Source: Rhododendron vialii
Taxonomy: Eukaryota; Streptophyta; Magnoliopsida; Ericales; Ericaceae
Assembly: GCF_030253575.1 (NCBI RefSeq)
Contig: NC_080567.1
Location: 30,268,501-30,332,500, forward strand
Length of the DNA: 64,000 bases
Reading direction: 5' to 3'
Under the pieces are notes generated by a model, which did not search any database, was not told the origin of the DNA, and saw only the letters and a list, made by a program, of their open reading frames with translations. Each line of letters begins with the position of its first letter. The first letter of the stretch is position 1. Positions 45,199 to 57,956 of the stretch are shown here, piece after piece. A program made the position numbers and the translations under genes.

Positions 45199-45698
45199 AC
45201 GGCTTGGTATTTTTCCGATTAATCTGTCTCCGGCTCTGTCTCTCTAGATGTATTCGTTACGTCCTCGTCCTCGTCTTCTGCCATAAACGGCTTTCTCAAA
45301 TCGTAACCGATTTTGTTTCAGATTTCAGGTGGTGAAAGCCGCGAAGGGTTATGCTCTGGACGCGCCCTAATACTATTGCAACTACTCCCATGGGGAAAAT
45401 GTCGGTGCGTGATTAATCATATCTCTATTTTGTTTTTGGTTTTTATTTGATTTTTCACGAAGGACTAGACTTTTTTTCTTTTTCATTACTTTGAGCATGT
45501 GGGCCTCGACTAATCTCTCATGAACTTCGTCCACTAGTTGTGGGGCACAATTAAAGTCGAAAAAAAACTCCGTATGAACTGGCTCCATATGCAGGTAAAA
45601 AAAAAATTGGATTGGCCCCATATGAGAGAACAAACCTTGCACGTCAATTCCTTTATACCGAATTCCTCACGTTTTTGTGTTTTAGTTAGAACATGTCC

Positions 45699-45804
45699 AC
45701 CAATGAGCTCTTAGTTCAGTTGGTACATCTCCCTCAATGGAGACATGGTTCAAGCTACACGAGGGGCGGTTTAGGATTCACAGTTATGGTTAGCCACTAA
45801 ATCC
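45699..45804 (+). mobile_element. Short SINE-like insertion
   Basis: Contains a good A box (TAGTTCAGTTGG) and a B-box-like GGTTCAAGCTA at tRNA-like spacing. It is bounded by the perfect 10-bp repeat GAACATGTCC (45689-45698, 45805-45814). 106 bp, lacking an A tail. Confidence 0.6.
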
Positions 45805-46126
45805 GAACATGTCCTAAATTCTAGTGTTTGAAACATTTTCATGTAATTTAACCGTTAAAATTATATGGGAACAGAAGTACAGACAAAAACCAGTACAGAG
45901 AGTTTGATCCCAAACCTTGAATTTTCGAAAGTGAGGACTGGGTTGCGCGGCATGTGCTGTGAACTCTTTTGGACCATTAAAAATACTTTTGGACAGTTAA
46001 GATTGCACAACACACGCCCCTAGTTGTCAAACCGGGTTACAAAGAAGTAGAGTTTAAAACAAGCTTTGTAGAATATTCTTTTGCTTTATTTTCACCTTCT
46101 TAAGGCTTTTTGAGTTTGGATAAATG

Positions 46127-46325
46127 CCTTGTTTGGATAGTGTTTAAAAAAAAAATTTCCAACTCAAAAAACACTCATTAACCCTACTTCTAATCATTAA
46201 TCACTCTTATCTCCAATCATTATTCTTATTTCTCTCTCCAATCATTACTACTATTTCTAATCATTTCTCTCTCTGCTCATAACCCTACAAAATTTCTCAA
46301 AAACTCATCCAAATACAACATAAAG
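46127..46325. mobile_element. hAT-like MITE, related to 29878-30088
   Basis: Left TGCCTTGTTTGGATAGTGTT, right AAACTCATCCAAATACAACA. The interior has ATTCTTATTTCTCTCTCCAATC-type repeats as in the copy at 29878. Confidence 0.5.
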
Positions 46326-46387
46326 CCTTTGTCTTTTATTTTCGTGGCGCCAAGTATTTTGGTTGTAAAAATATCAATTTTGTAGCA

Positions 46388-47150
46388 AGTAACGTCTGAT
46401 TTAACAAAATTATCACATTTTTAGAGTTGGTGAGGTGATTAAGCTCCCATACTCTAGTCTAGTGTGGGTGCCAAGGGAGGCCACTTTTTAATAACCACTA
46501 GAATACCCCTGGAAATTTAGAAAAATTCTCATAGGGTGTAGAGTGATCGTTAAGCTTTTATTTTATTACTATATATAAAAGGGCTTTGATTATTCTGCCA
46601 ATGTTTCTGCCATTTTCAACTTAACGAAGATGCAACAGATTGATGAATTGCAGACAAATATGAAGGACACAGGGCTACCGAATGCACATATATAGTTACT
46701 CATTTCTTAATTTAGAATCCTGCTTGCTCTAAATCAAGGGAGCTTCAGCCGTAGATCCACGCGAATGATAATATTGCAGCGGTTAGTCCATCCAATAACA
46801 TTTTAACGCGCGCAATCCAAAGACACCAAGACCCTCAAAAACACCCCTTGCACGCCGTAAGCCACCTATTTCCCACTCAGAAATTTCTCTGTAATAAGCT
46901 ATCACAGAAATCACTCCCATGGCCCAATTTACTGCTCTGAAAAACGATATTCCAAGAATTCCGAATTTAACAAAACAGACATTTTAGAGTTGTTCAGGTG
47001 ATTAAGCTCCTATACTCTGAACTCATGACGTCGGGAATTCAACATCAACCCAAGGATGATAGCATAATGTGGGTGCACTGGAATACCCTGGATAATTAGA
47101 AAAATTTTCATAAGGTGTAAAGTGACCGTCGTCAAGTTTTTAACATTCTT
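46388..47150. repeat. Local direct duplication (about 46420-46562 and 46978-47130)
   Basis: TTTTAGAGTTG...GGTGATTAAGCTCC and GGAATACCCTGGA...TTAGAAAAATT..CATA..GTGTA..GTGACCGT occur twice in order. The first copy lacks an internal segment of about 45 bp. No gene. Confidence 0.6.
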
Positions 47151-50100
47151 TTAATGTTATGAGCATCACTCCAGAAAATATTTTGGGTTCTTTTTTGACA
47201 AAATGCATCACACGGAGTCATGGAGACATTAATAAGCTCACAAGAACAATACGTTACCCATGTTCCTCCTTACAGAAATACAACTTAAAAAAAGAAAGCC
47301 TCAAAACATCAGCAACAATAGCCAAAAACCAACAAATCCACTCGAGATTGGGTTTTGAAGAAGCTAGATCTACTCAAGACTGGTATTACGGAGTAGTTCT
47401 TATGTTACGTAGCACGTTTAATGCTGGAAAATCTCTTCAGGACAAAATTGTATGTTTCTATAAATAGACAGCTAAACACACAATGAACCACTAGAATAGT
47501 GTGTAACACAACAATAGACAGAAAAATGAACAGCAGGAAACAGAAGGGGAGAGCTGATGCCAAAGAAGAAACTAATGGGTTTGGGTGAAGTAAATTTGGA
47601 GTCAAGAGACAACCAGCTCTTCACATCTTCAACACTTCGTTCCACACTTCCACTGTTTGCTTTCTCGCACTTAAAATGGTGGAACTTACAACACTTTTCA
47701 GCCAACAATAGCCGCACAATCGTCTAAAGTGTGCTTCATCAAACACCACTATTAATGCATCGCGTGTAATATCTGGAAACTTGGGTCTTGTTCGCTTTTT
47801 ATTAACAGGAACTGGGTCTTATTCTACCAATTGTCTGCTTCCACTATTTGGGAATTATCTCAACGGCCTCAGATGATAACTGCCAATTTCTTGGAGCTGA
47901 AATGCATCACATGGGTTGTTTTACAAGGGGCTAAAGATTAAGGGTTGCAGCTAGCAAACTTACTGATAAGTAAACAAGTATACAAAAGTTGAAGTAAAAA
48001 GAAATGAAAACTATTTGTTTGCACGAAACTTGCATGGAATGACAAGCAAACTATGATGCACGGACACGGACACAGAGACACGGGAATTCTAAAAAAATGG
48101 GAACACGGAACAACGGAGGACACTCCACGTGTATACTTATTTATATTTGTTTTTCAATTTTTTCCCAAGTTTAAATGGCAAAATGTGGACAAAACGAAAA
48201 ATCTATAGTTCCAATATCATTTAAACAAAACAAGACATCCATAAGTTCAAAACAACCCAATTGAAAAATTACAGTTTGAACCTCCCTCCCCAAAATTTTT
48301 AAAAATTACAATTTGACCCCCAATTTTTTTTTTAAAAATACACTTTGACCCTCGCAGTGTCCCCCCGTGTCCCTGTAAAAAATTTAAATTAAATTATGGG
48401 ACATGCCACATTCTCATACGTGTCCCCGTGTCCAACACTGCAATACGTCGACCTCTAGAGGTGTCCATGCTTCATAGGAAGCAAATATGTGCTTACAATC
48501 TAAGAGGAGCATTGAGCTTGCGTAGGCTAACGTCCTTCCAATCACAAAACTGATTTCTGCAAATGTCCATGATTCCCGAGCTTTTATACAATTTTTACTT
48601 TGAATATAACAAATCAATTCAATATGAACAAGCAGCTCTGAAGCACCATAGGGCTTGCAATGACACTCGAGTTGCCTAGCTCAAAATCATGAAACCGTGT
48701 TAGTTAAGTTGGAAGTATACAGGCAGTTTTCAGTTTCACAACAAAAAACAGAAAGAGATATACAGGCAGTAATTCGCGTAAAGTTACAATGACGAGCCAA
48801 CACGTCAGTTAAAAATTGCTTGCAAAGAAATGGGAGAAAATAAAAAGGCATTTGGTAGTAAAACTAATACCGTTTCTTTAACTCTTTCTTCCTTTTCTTT
48901 TCTTTCCAAGCTAACAAGTTTTCTGATTTTCTGACTCACACTCAAATGAGATTCCTTAGAAGAAAGATAGCTACTACATGAGCCGGGGTACATTGTCAAT
49001 GTGTGTGTCAAACAAGTCAGTTGACATCTCATGGCACATGGAACTCCGAGCATATGTCTCTATGGAGAAGCAAAGTCTATTGGGTAACGCAGAATTGCTC
49101 AAATACCACAGCTTGGTGTGACAGCATAGACAACTGGATAACACCTCAGCTAGCTTAGTGTTTTCAAAAAGAATCCTTATGACGTAGTGGGGAATCATCA
49201 CCCTTTAACCCTGATCAGTTGAGGATTAAAAGCCATAAGAGAGTATTGAGAGTTCAATAGTGACATCAACTTTGTTCCTTCAATAACCTCAAAGCATGAA
49301 ATGTAACACTCCCATGATGTTGCTAATTCAGTTGGCAGCTACTCTATAATATAATGCTCTTGCATTACATAGACAACCCTCTGGAGAAGACTTCCAAGTC
49401 CAAATCTTACTAAATAAAGAGAAGGGAATTAAGTATACTAACATAATGAACTCCCTTTCCAAAACTGATTACAAAGAGAGAAAATTAAGGAAACTAAAAC
49501 CACGAACTGCCTTTCCAATATGATGACATATAGCATCAACTAAAGAGAAAGGTTTTAGTGAATAACCTTTCAATCAAAAACCACGTTGTCGGTCGAGCTG
49601 GCTGAGGTAATAGCTCAGCAAGTAGACTCGTTCTTGGGCTTACCCACTGCAGTTGGTTGGCTCAGCAACTGAAACATGAGTGGTCCTGTCACCTGTGTGA
49701 CAATTAAGTAGATAAATATCCCTTGTGCAAATCCTACACCACTTCCTAATGTCTTGTTCAAGTTGCAATGTAAAAACATCCAACGAAAAGGTGTGTGAAG
49801 ATAATTGGAAACCTAAAAGTAAAAAAAGGAAAGTTACCTACTATGGCCGAAGCCAACGAACAGCTGATGTTGAATAACATAATTTCACTGCACCATGGCC
49901 ACAAACAATAACAATTATATTCGTAGTAACAATGATAGCTCTTCAATCTGCAGGTCTGCCTTTTATCCCGAGTCTCCTATTTTGTGGTTACTACAACTGT
50001 GAATATGGGTTTAAATAAATGAGTGAAAGCTGAAGGTTAGTAGAATGAGAAACTGATTTGAGGGAAGAGTTGGAGGCAGATGTCCATCTTGCAGCGTGGA

Positions 50101-51192
50101 ATTTCATATAGGTGGGCAGTGGCCTACCTTCCTTTCACACCACTCTTCACAGTTTGTAGGAATGAAACAGGAATTGACAGAGGTTCTTCGATTCTAAACA
50201 ATTTTCTCAGAAAGGAAACCACTCTTCACTGTTGGAGCCTGATGGTCAGCGTTTACATTGCAGAGACATGAACCAAGATTCTTAGTTTGACCATGACCAA
50301 TTGACATCCAACTCCACAACATGAGCATAGAATCCTTTCTAAGTAGTACTATCAACATAAGTACAGAACATTGAACTGAATTACATATACAAGTACTGCA
50401 ACTCATGAAAGCCCCAAAGTTGCCCCCAGGCTGTCCCAAGCATACTTGAATGGCACTTGCAATAGGGAAGAAATCAAGTTATACTTGAAACTTCGTGGTA
50501 GATGGAACAATTTGGAACACCAACTTACCACATTTTACTGGTATGAAAAGGTCAACGCCAAACAAACAAAAATAAAGACAAGTCTGCCCCAAAAAAGGAA
50601 AAATTATTAAAACTACTAGCATAGAAGTGGCTTGTAATATGCCTTGTTACAGCTTGACATGCATTGGTCGGTTCATATTCGGATTGTTTAAGCTTTTAGA
50701 TGATGGTTATCTATCATGGTAATAGAGACTTATTTCCAAGAGGTCCTCGGTTAAAGAATCGGGATGGATTTGTTCACCCATAAGGAGACACTTTCCCTTA
50801 TCCCCATTTCTAAAACTACTTCTAATCAATTTTCTTAGGATTACTGTCGGACATTTGAGCATTTTTCTCTTTGAATTTTCAAAAAGGGCAAATGTTTCGC
50901 GATACTCTGAATCGGAATGAAGGACTAATGACAAGGGACGGAGCATATATAAATTTATGTTTTTTGGATAGGACTCTTTTTCCCAAGATCATGTACCCTT
51001 CAATTAGAGGTTTAGCGGGTCTGATCCCACAATATGCACCCACACCCAAAACCCAAACCCGATCACAAACCATAGATGTGCACAGGATACATCAAAAAGA
51101 GCAAAACAAATAAATTAAATAAGAGATGAAGGCATCAACTGACCAATATAATTTTGGTTGAGATATTTTCCTATACATCGTTGGTACCTATA
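47151..51192. other. Long intergenic region downstream of the B3 gene
   Basis: Scattered short frames on both strands, none with a domain I recognise and none with convincing splice structure. It includes the GGACAC-family MITE at 48045-48480. No tRNA or rRNA seen. Confidence 0.45.
48045..48480. mobile_element. GAAGCACGGACAC-family MITE, third copy
   Basis: Left CTATGATGCACGGACACGGA and right GAGGTGTCCATGCTTCATAGG are inverted. The interior carries GTGTCCCCGTGTCC repeats. Confidence 0.6.
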
Positions 51193-52347
51193 TCACTGCG
51201 GAACTGAGAAGAGAAGGCATCCATTATCCCAGCATACCCTAATCTCTGTTCCTACACTAAGTCGCTTCCCTCGAACAATTGTGCCCCATTTGCCAATAAG
51301 ATTATAATAACTCCCACGCCACCTCAACTTCATTGCATAATGATCACCCGTATCAAAATCTTGAGCATTAATATTGACTTGCCGATCAATTATCAGCTGC
51401 TCACGTACTTGCGGCAACCAATGAATAAGAATATGATCTTCAACCGCTTTTCCAGGCAAAGTGAGAAATGGATGATTTATATCCACATCAGACAATGTTA
51501 GTGCCTTCTTAATAGGCCATTGATCCAGCAGTAAGGGCACTCCAACATGCTGCTCTGGTGGGACTGAGAAGTGTAAGCATTTGTTCGCCCACCGTATTTT
51601 GATCTCTTTCCCCACACCAAGTCCCTTCCGTCGAACAATTTTTCCCCAGTTCCCAATAAGGTTATAATAATTGGCACGCAACTTCAGTTTCATTAGATAC
51701 ACATCACCAGTATCGTAATCTATAGCATTCACATTTAGTGGCTCTTCATTTCTCAGATGTTCTCGTTCTTGATGTGTCAAATGCATAAGAATATGATCTT
51801 CAACTGATCGGCGAGGCAAAGGGAGGAATGGGTGATTGGTATCCACATCAGAAAAAGTCAAGACCTTTTTAATAGGCCATTGTTGCTGCTCTTGTGGTGC
51901 TGCAACAATCTGCCTTTGGGGTACTACAACGTCCTGCTGTGGTGAAACGGAGAAGTGTAAGCACTCGTTACGCCAGCGTATTTTGATTTCCCTCCCAACA
52001 ACAAGTCCCTTCCCTCGAACAATTGTGCCCCATTTCCCAATTAGGTTATAGTAACTCCCACGCCACTTCAGCTTCATCATATACGTGTCGCCAGTATCAT
52101 CATCTTGGGCATTGACAATTACATGCTCTAAGTTTCTTAAATGGTCCCGATCTTGTGGGGCCAAATGCACGACAATATGATCCTCAACTGGTTGGCGAGG
52201 TAGAGTGAGGAACGGATGAGTGATATCCACATCAGACAATGTAAGGGCCTTCCTAATAGGCCATAGGTCTGGACCTCGTGATGCGACATTTTGATGTGTT
52301 GTTCTCCTCATGAATTTACTGGGAGCATAAATAAACGTGATTGACAA
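51193..52347 (-). CDS. Protein of three tandem B3-like repeats
   Basis: An uninterrupted frame of 384 residues made of three units of about 105 residues (about 29-136, 157-262 and 276-384). Each unit follows the pattern WPIKKxLTxSDVDxxHPFLxLP...VEDHIxxH...VNAxDxDTGDxYxMKLxxRxxYYNLIGxWGxIVRxKxLxVGxEIxIxWxxxCLxFSVP. This resembles the plant B3-type family around At2g33720/At1g05920 (REM/DUF313-like), a plant-specific DNA-binding fold, normally with one such domain. Gln-rich linkers (QQDVVVPQRQIVAAPQEQQQ) join units 1 and 2. The start may be Met1 or the later MRRTTHQ, since a CAG acceptor (TTTATTTATGCTCCCAG) lies between them and would fit a 5'-UTR intron. Presumably nuclear; targets unknown. 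B3 assignment moderately sure. Confidence 0.78.
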   Translation of the reverse strand: MSITFIYAPSKFMRRTTHQNVASRGPDLWPIRKALTLSDVDITHPFLTLPRQPVEDHIVVHLAPQDRDHLRNLEHVIVNAQDDDTGDTYMMKLKWRGSYYNLIGKWGTIVRGKGLVVGREIKIRWRNECLHFSVSPQQDVVVPQRQIVAAPQEQQQWPIKKVLTFSDVDTNHPFLPLPRRSVEDHILMHLTHQEREHLRNEEPLNVNAIDYDTGDVYLMKLKLRANYYNLIGNWGKIVRRKGLGVGKEIKIRWANKCLHFSVPPEQHVGVPLLLDQWPIKKALTLSDVDINHPFLTLPGKAVEDHILIHWLPQVREQLIIDRQVNINAQDFDTGDHYAMKLRWRGSYYNLIGKWGTIVRGKRLSVGTEIRVCWDNGCLLFSVPQ

Positions 52348-54120
52348 GATTAATGTTTTGATTTTTATAGTATGATAAATGACAGTTTAGCAATAGGCTT
52401 TTTCATGCAGCAATATTTGGAAAACATGCTATAACATCAGGTGTGAGGAGTCTAACAACTTCATGGCTAAATGCATACAAACATATGCCAACTAGGCCAT
52501 AACTCAAGTCAATGTCAACACGATTACTAGAAAAGCAATTTTATCTGTATAAGAGTACACTAAGAGGGAATTAATGTTTAATGATGTCAACTAATTGTAC
52601 ATGTGAATGACTGAATTCCATGATTAGATTTTTGAGTAATGTTGGTCTTGATTCCACTATGATTCATTTTTGTTTAATAAACATTGCTAACAGATACACG
52701 TTCGACACCAAACAGGATATGCTTCCGGGAAAGATGGACTTCTCTCACAAGAAAGTATTAACTGCTAAACAAATCTTACATAAAAAAATTAAAAACTCCT
52801 GATCCCTTCTGTTATTAAGACAGATCAATTATCCCTGAATTTATGTACAAGTTAAATATTATTCTGCATCCAGAAAACGTCAATTGTGTGATATAACCTT
52901 GTCTAAAAGAAGTAATAGATCTGTATTAACGACCTGGAATGAAGCTGATTCCGGAGAAAATATTTTCAATAGAACCATAAGATAAAAAGGAACATAGTAG
53001 AGGGTAATCCACATCTGCTTCTAAGTATATCTACATGACAGCTCTTACTCAAGACTGCATTTAATCTAGATACAAAAGCTGCATCCGAAGCCAACTCTAC
53101 TTCAAAGAATCACTTAAACAAGATACAAAATGCACAAACATTAAGCATGCATAACATAAAAGAATATGCCAAGAGGAAAGCATCAGAAGTTGGGCTAACT
53201 GCTGTTCCCATTTAAAAATCAGCAACCAAGAATGGCATCACATTAACCAACTATTACATTTTACTTTATCTTTACTGTGTGCTACAACTTAATAGCATGT
53301 GCGTGTATGTTAATGCAATGGGGTAGGGAAGAGCTATTTGTGTATTTTCACAACTGGAAGACTGCATGGGAGCCCTATCTCCTTAGTATCCAAATATTCA
53401 ACAGAAATCGAAGATTCAGCTAGAGCATGTCCAGCCCGAACCCAAATCTTGACTCAAACCTTAAATTTGCTTCTTCTTTTTTTAAGGACCCTCAAATTCC
53501 TCTCCAGTCCTTTACAAGTTTTTCAAAACCACTATTCCATTAGTGATCATTTCCTCAAAATTTTGCTCACATTTTGGGTTTTCCTATTGAAGTGCTTCAC
53601 ATGAAATGGAGCTTCTAATCATGTATTTGCTCTCTTCAAGCCCAAATTTGCGGAAAGGACCAGAGAAAATAAAATATACATTTACCTATAGGCATACCGC
53701 AACTGATATTTGTGACCAATGACGAGTGATAGTAGGAAATACCTTCTGACCTACAAGGGCCACAACAGAATATGATAAACCTTTTTTTCCGGGTAAATCA
53801 GGTGTTCGGCCCAGCTTACGCAGAAATAAAAGAATCAATACTTGGAAACCCAATTAACTGACCACCTTCGAATATCAAATCCAAACATAAGGATGCATAA
53901 CGACTCATCTAGGTTCAATTTAGGGCAACACAAAAATGCAAACAACCAGGTGAAAAAAAAAACAATTCAAACGACGGATCTTAACATACTCGAGAAAAAC
54001 CCATCAAGATAATTATCTCTCAATGCCTATCGGAGAAAGAAATTTACCTGGACAGAGAAAAAGCTTCAAAACAAGGGCGTTGAAATGGGGTTTCAATCTA
54101 CGTGCATATATGCACGGAAT
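52348..54120 (-). other. Probable 5' leader region of the triple-B3 gene; otherwise no gene
   Basis: If the acceptor at about 52313 is used, an upstream 5'-UTR exon is expected. A plausible donor (CCAG/GTAAATTTC, minus strand) lies near 54045-54055. The short frames here are not convincing genes. Confidence 0.35.
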
Positions 54121-54359
54121 GGGTCATGAGGGGAACGAGATAGCAGAATGGGCGAAAGCGGGTGGCGATAATTCTTGAAGGTCTGTCACGAATTTTGCGT
54201 TGAGGTTCACGGAAAGAGGATAGAGAGACCCATGTTTTTTGCAGCAGGCGACGATGGTGGTGCTGGTCACGTTTATGCGATGACTGTAAGTTGAAGGTTG
54301 CGAAATGAATTTGAGACCGACTAGAGCGAATTTGGGTAAAATATCAAAGCGGTCCCTAA

Positions 54360-55567
54360 AGGCTTTATTTGGGAAGTATGGAAAAGAAAGGAATGAGTTT
54401 TTTTTCTTTTTATCCCCTAAATTATACATATTTTTTCTATTTAATTTTTAAATTATTAATTTGATGATTTCATCCCCTCAACTATCATACTATTACCTAC
54501 TTAGTTCAAGAAAAAATGGAAATTAAAAATTTGAACGAAAAATGTCATGTAAGACTCTATTTGAGACTCCGTAAAGCAGATACTTGATTATGAGAGCTGT
54601 AGAGTTAAAAATTAATTATCACCCTTTAGGAGAAAATGATAAAAAAATAAAATAAAACCTTCCCAGTTGGTTCAAACAAAATGAAAATTAAAGCTTTAAA
54701 TTTTTTTACAATGTTTATATATTAGAATTTTACATGGCATTTTATAGAAACTGACACATACATTTTTTTTTTTTAAATATTTGAGTTCTTTATATAGAAT
54801 TTAGACTGTTTATATATTAAAAATATGGTTAAAAATTAAGTGCTCTAATTTTCAATCCGTATAAATCGGTATGAAGATCTTATTTTTCTTATCATTTTAT
54901 GCTAAAAAGTTATAATTAATTTTTCTTTCTAGAACTCTCATAATCAAGTATTTGCTCTAAATGGTCCAAAATAAAAAAAACATATATTTAATTATGATAG
55001 CCCTAGATATAAAAATTAATCATGACTCTTTAGAATAATATGATCAGAAAAATAAGATCTTCGTACTGTTCAAAACGAATTGAAAATTCGAGCACTTAAT
55101 TTTTTTAGAAGGTTTATATACTAAAAAATATGGTTACAAAATTAAGTATTCCAATTTTCAATCTGTTGAAACCGATGCGAATGTCTTATTTTTCTGATCA
55201 TTTTATCCTAAAAGGTCATAATTAATTTTTATCTATAAGGCTCTCATAATCAAATATATGCTCTATAGAGTCCTAAACAGGCCTTACATGGCATTTTCTG
55301 TCCATATTCCTAACTTCCGTTATCTATTGAACTAAGAAAGTAACGATATGATAGTTGAGGGGATGAAATTGTCAAATTGATAGTTTAAGGACTAAGTAGA
55401 AAAAATGTGAATAATTTGGTGGATAAAAAGAAAAAAAAAACTCGAAAGGAAAAGAAGTTTGAGAGGAAACAAAAGGGAAAATAGGAAGAATTTTCCTCCT
55501 TGCTTTCCTTTCCTTTCCTTTTTTTTCTTTTCTTTTCTTTTCTTTTCTCTAAATTTCAAACAGGCCC
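54360..55567. mobile_element. Outer Tourist-like element hosting nested inverted repeats
   Basis: The left end AGGCTTTATTTGGGAAG after TAA (54357-54359) faces TTTCAAACAGGCCC before TAA (55568-55570). A second inverted repeat (54405-55430) and a third (54536-55300) sit inside it. Confidence 0.6.
54405..55430. mobile_element. Nested inverted-repeat element (middle and inner)
   Basis: Middle arms: TCATCCCCTCAACTATCATA on the left and TATGATAGTTGAGGGGATGA on the right, perfect inverses. Inner arms: GTCATGTAAGACTCTATTTG and the inverse of CAGGCCTTACATGGCATTTT. Several ACTTGATTATGAGAGCTNTA / TCTCATAATCAA motifs recur inside. No coding capacity. Confidence 0.7.
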
Positions 55568-55570
55568 TAA

Positions 55571-55761
55571 GGCATTATTTGGAATTTGAGAAAAATGAGA
55601 AAGGAAGGAAACATTGAAAAAAATTCTCTCCCATTGTTTGATTTGGAGAGAAAATAGAAAAATCTTGAAATGTATCATTTTCCTCTCATTTTCTTCTCAA
55701 TTTTCTCTCATTTTCCTTTCTCTTCGTTTTTTCTCACTATCTTCAACTTCCAAACAAAGCA
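55571..55761. mobile_element. Tourist-type MITE abutting the outer element
   Basis: GGCATTATTTGGAATTTGAG on the left and TTCCAAACAAAGCA on the right, with TAA at 55568-55570 and 55762-55764. The TAA on its left is shared with the neighbouring element. Confidence 0.7.
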
Positions 55762-57947
55762 TAAACTATGATTCTTGTGTCATTTTGGTTCCTAAACAAC
55801 TTACTTTGACCAATTTCATCCAACATGCCCTCTGTTTGGAACTTGTGGAAAGCGAGCAAAAGGAAAATATTCCCTTTGTTCCCATTTTTTAGTCACTTTT
55901 TTAGAATTCCAACTAATTCAGGGAACACAATTATTGCGCTTGTGAAAACTTATTATTCTCTTTTTACCTTTCAATCGTAACGTTTTCTTACTTTTTTCAT
56001 ACTATTAATTTAAAAATGAAAAGGTAAAATAGAATTTTTTTTATCTATTATCCATTTAGTTTTGATACAAGGACAATTTTTTGGGAAAAAAAAATGCTAA
56101 TTTGCAAAAATTAGGATGGAAGGTCCTAGGGGTGTACACAGTCCGGATTGGTCCGGTTCTCTAGAAAATCAGTAACCGGACCATTTCAAACTGTTCTAGA
56201 AAATTGGGAACCAGGACCTAACCAATATATGCATAGAACCTAACCAAAACTAAACCGCAAGACCGGTCCGGTTTTGGTTTGGTTCTGGTTCTATCCAATA
56301 AGCATCCAAACACTTATTTACAAAATATGAACTCATAAAATTAAAGAAATAAGAAGATAATCTGCTGGAATAGGAAAGGAATGAAGAAAATAAAGGTTTT
56401 CCTAACAAATGATATTTCATCTCTAAATAAATTAAGTTTAGGAAGGAAAAGATTAACTTACCAAATTCAAATACATATTTAATTGCACACACATGTGTAT
56501 TTCTATATTTATCTTAGTTTTAAACGGTTCGGTTCGGTTCTAACCACGGTTCATTAATTAAGAACCAGTAACCGAACTAAAATTAGCGGTTCTTAGTTTT
56601 TTGGAACCATAACCTAGCTGAAGAATCGCAGAACTGGACCAAATAGAACGGTTCGGCCCGGATCGGACCGATTTTACGGTTCGAGTGATTTTCTTGAACA
56701 CTCCTACGGAAGGAGTAATGATTAAGGAAAGTGGAAGAAGATTTTAATTTTCCTAATATTCTAATTGGTCATTTTTCTCTTCTTTTTCCTCTAAAATCAA
56801 ATAAGGGATAGGAAAACTTTTAATGGGAATTCTAAAATCACGAAACACTTGCTCAAATAGCATACTCACGTAGGTGTGTAGGCTCCACACATTAGTGGTA
56901 CATTGTGTGAAGCCAACACATCCACTTGTATGTTTGTGCTAATTATTATAGTGTTTGCAGAAAAGAGAATCTTAAAACTTACCTTTATTTTCTTTTCCTT
57001 TCTTGGTTTCCGAACAAACCCCCAATGTTTCTGATTTGTGTCAATTTGATTTTTACAAATTACAAAGGTACCTTTCAGATTTTTTTAAATTGAAGGAAGA
57101 TTCCTTGCCACTGTTATGCATAAATGTGTAATTAAAATCGGTTGGTATGAGTTCCTCCCAACTTCGGCTTAAGGTTTTAAATTACTTTTAAAGTTTTCTT
57201 ATTCGACCTTCTAGTGTGGAACCCGGGAACCCTGTTGTCCCCTAAAGGATAACTCCCATCCGAATGGACTGCTCAAATTTCATCTTAACAATGAATGGAT
57301 GGACGACTGAGATTTGTTCATAGTGCGGAATGTGTGTGTGTGTATTTTTTTTTTTTTTATCAGAGCGTGGAATGTATTTATTCATGGTAAGATTGTGCTT
57401 CTATTTCTTAAAACACTTGGGATGCTATCTGCTTATTCTTTTTCGTACTCTGGCCTTTTAATTCCTCTATTAACAACAATCCATTTGGCATGAAAGACTA
57501 TACTCCCCCATTCCCCAAAACTGTCAGTGCTATCGATTTAATATTGAGTAATACTCTGTGTGCAAAAATAAAATTCGTCAAGAATGACTGTAAAATCATA
57601 TGTATTTACTTTCTTTCTTTTTTATCGACACTCATACTTTTAACATCCCCGGCATTTTTATCTCACTTTCCGCACTAATTTATGAAAATTTGTGTATACG
57701 TGACCGGTTAGTAAAGATAATAGAAGCAAGATAATTCTTGAACACCCTGTTACAACATTTGCATCTGCATCGCTACCCGTAAACGAGTTCGTGTCCATAT
57801 CACACTGTTCTCTGAGAGGATATATATGGGCCCAAACAGAAAATGATATTACTTGACAAATCACAACTTGTTCACGTTTTGGCATTATCACTTTAAATAA
57901 TAATGCAACTTGGAAGGGAAAAACTATTCATGACATCAAACCCAACG
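55762..57947. other. Repeat-rich intergenic DNA
   Basis: Holds an inverted-repeat element at about 56128-56707: GGGGTGTACACAGTCCGGAT on the left faces the inverse of GGATCGGACCGATTTTACGG...GAACACTCCTAC on the right, with CGGTTC-rich arms. A (GT)n/T tract lies near 57330-57358. No gene recognised. Confidence 0.5.
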
Positions 57948-57956
57948 GTATTAAAC

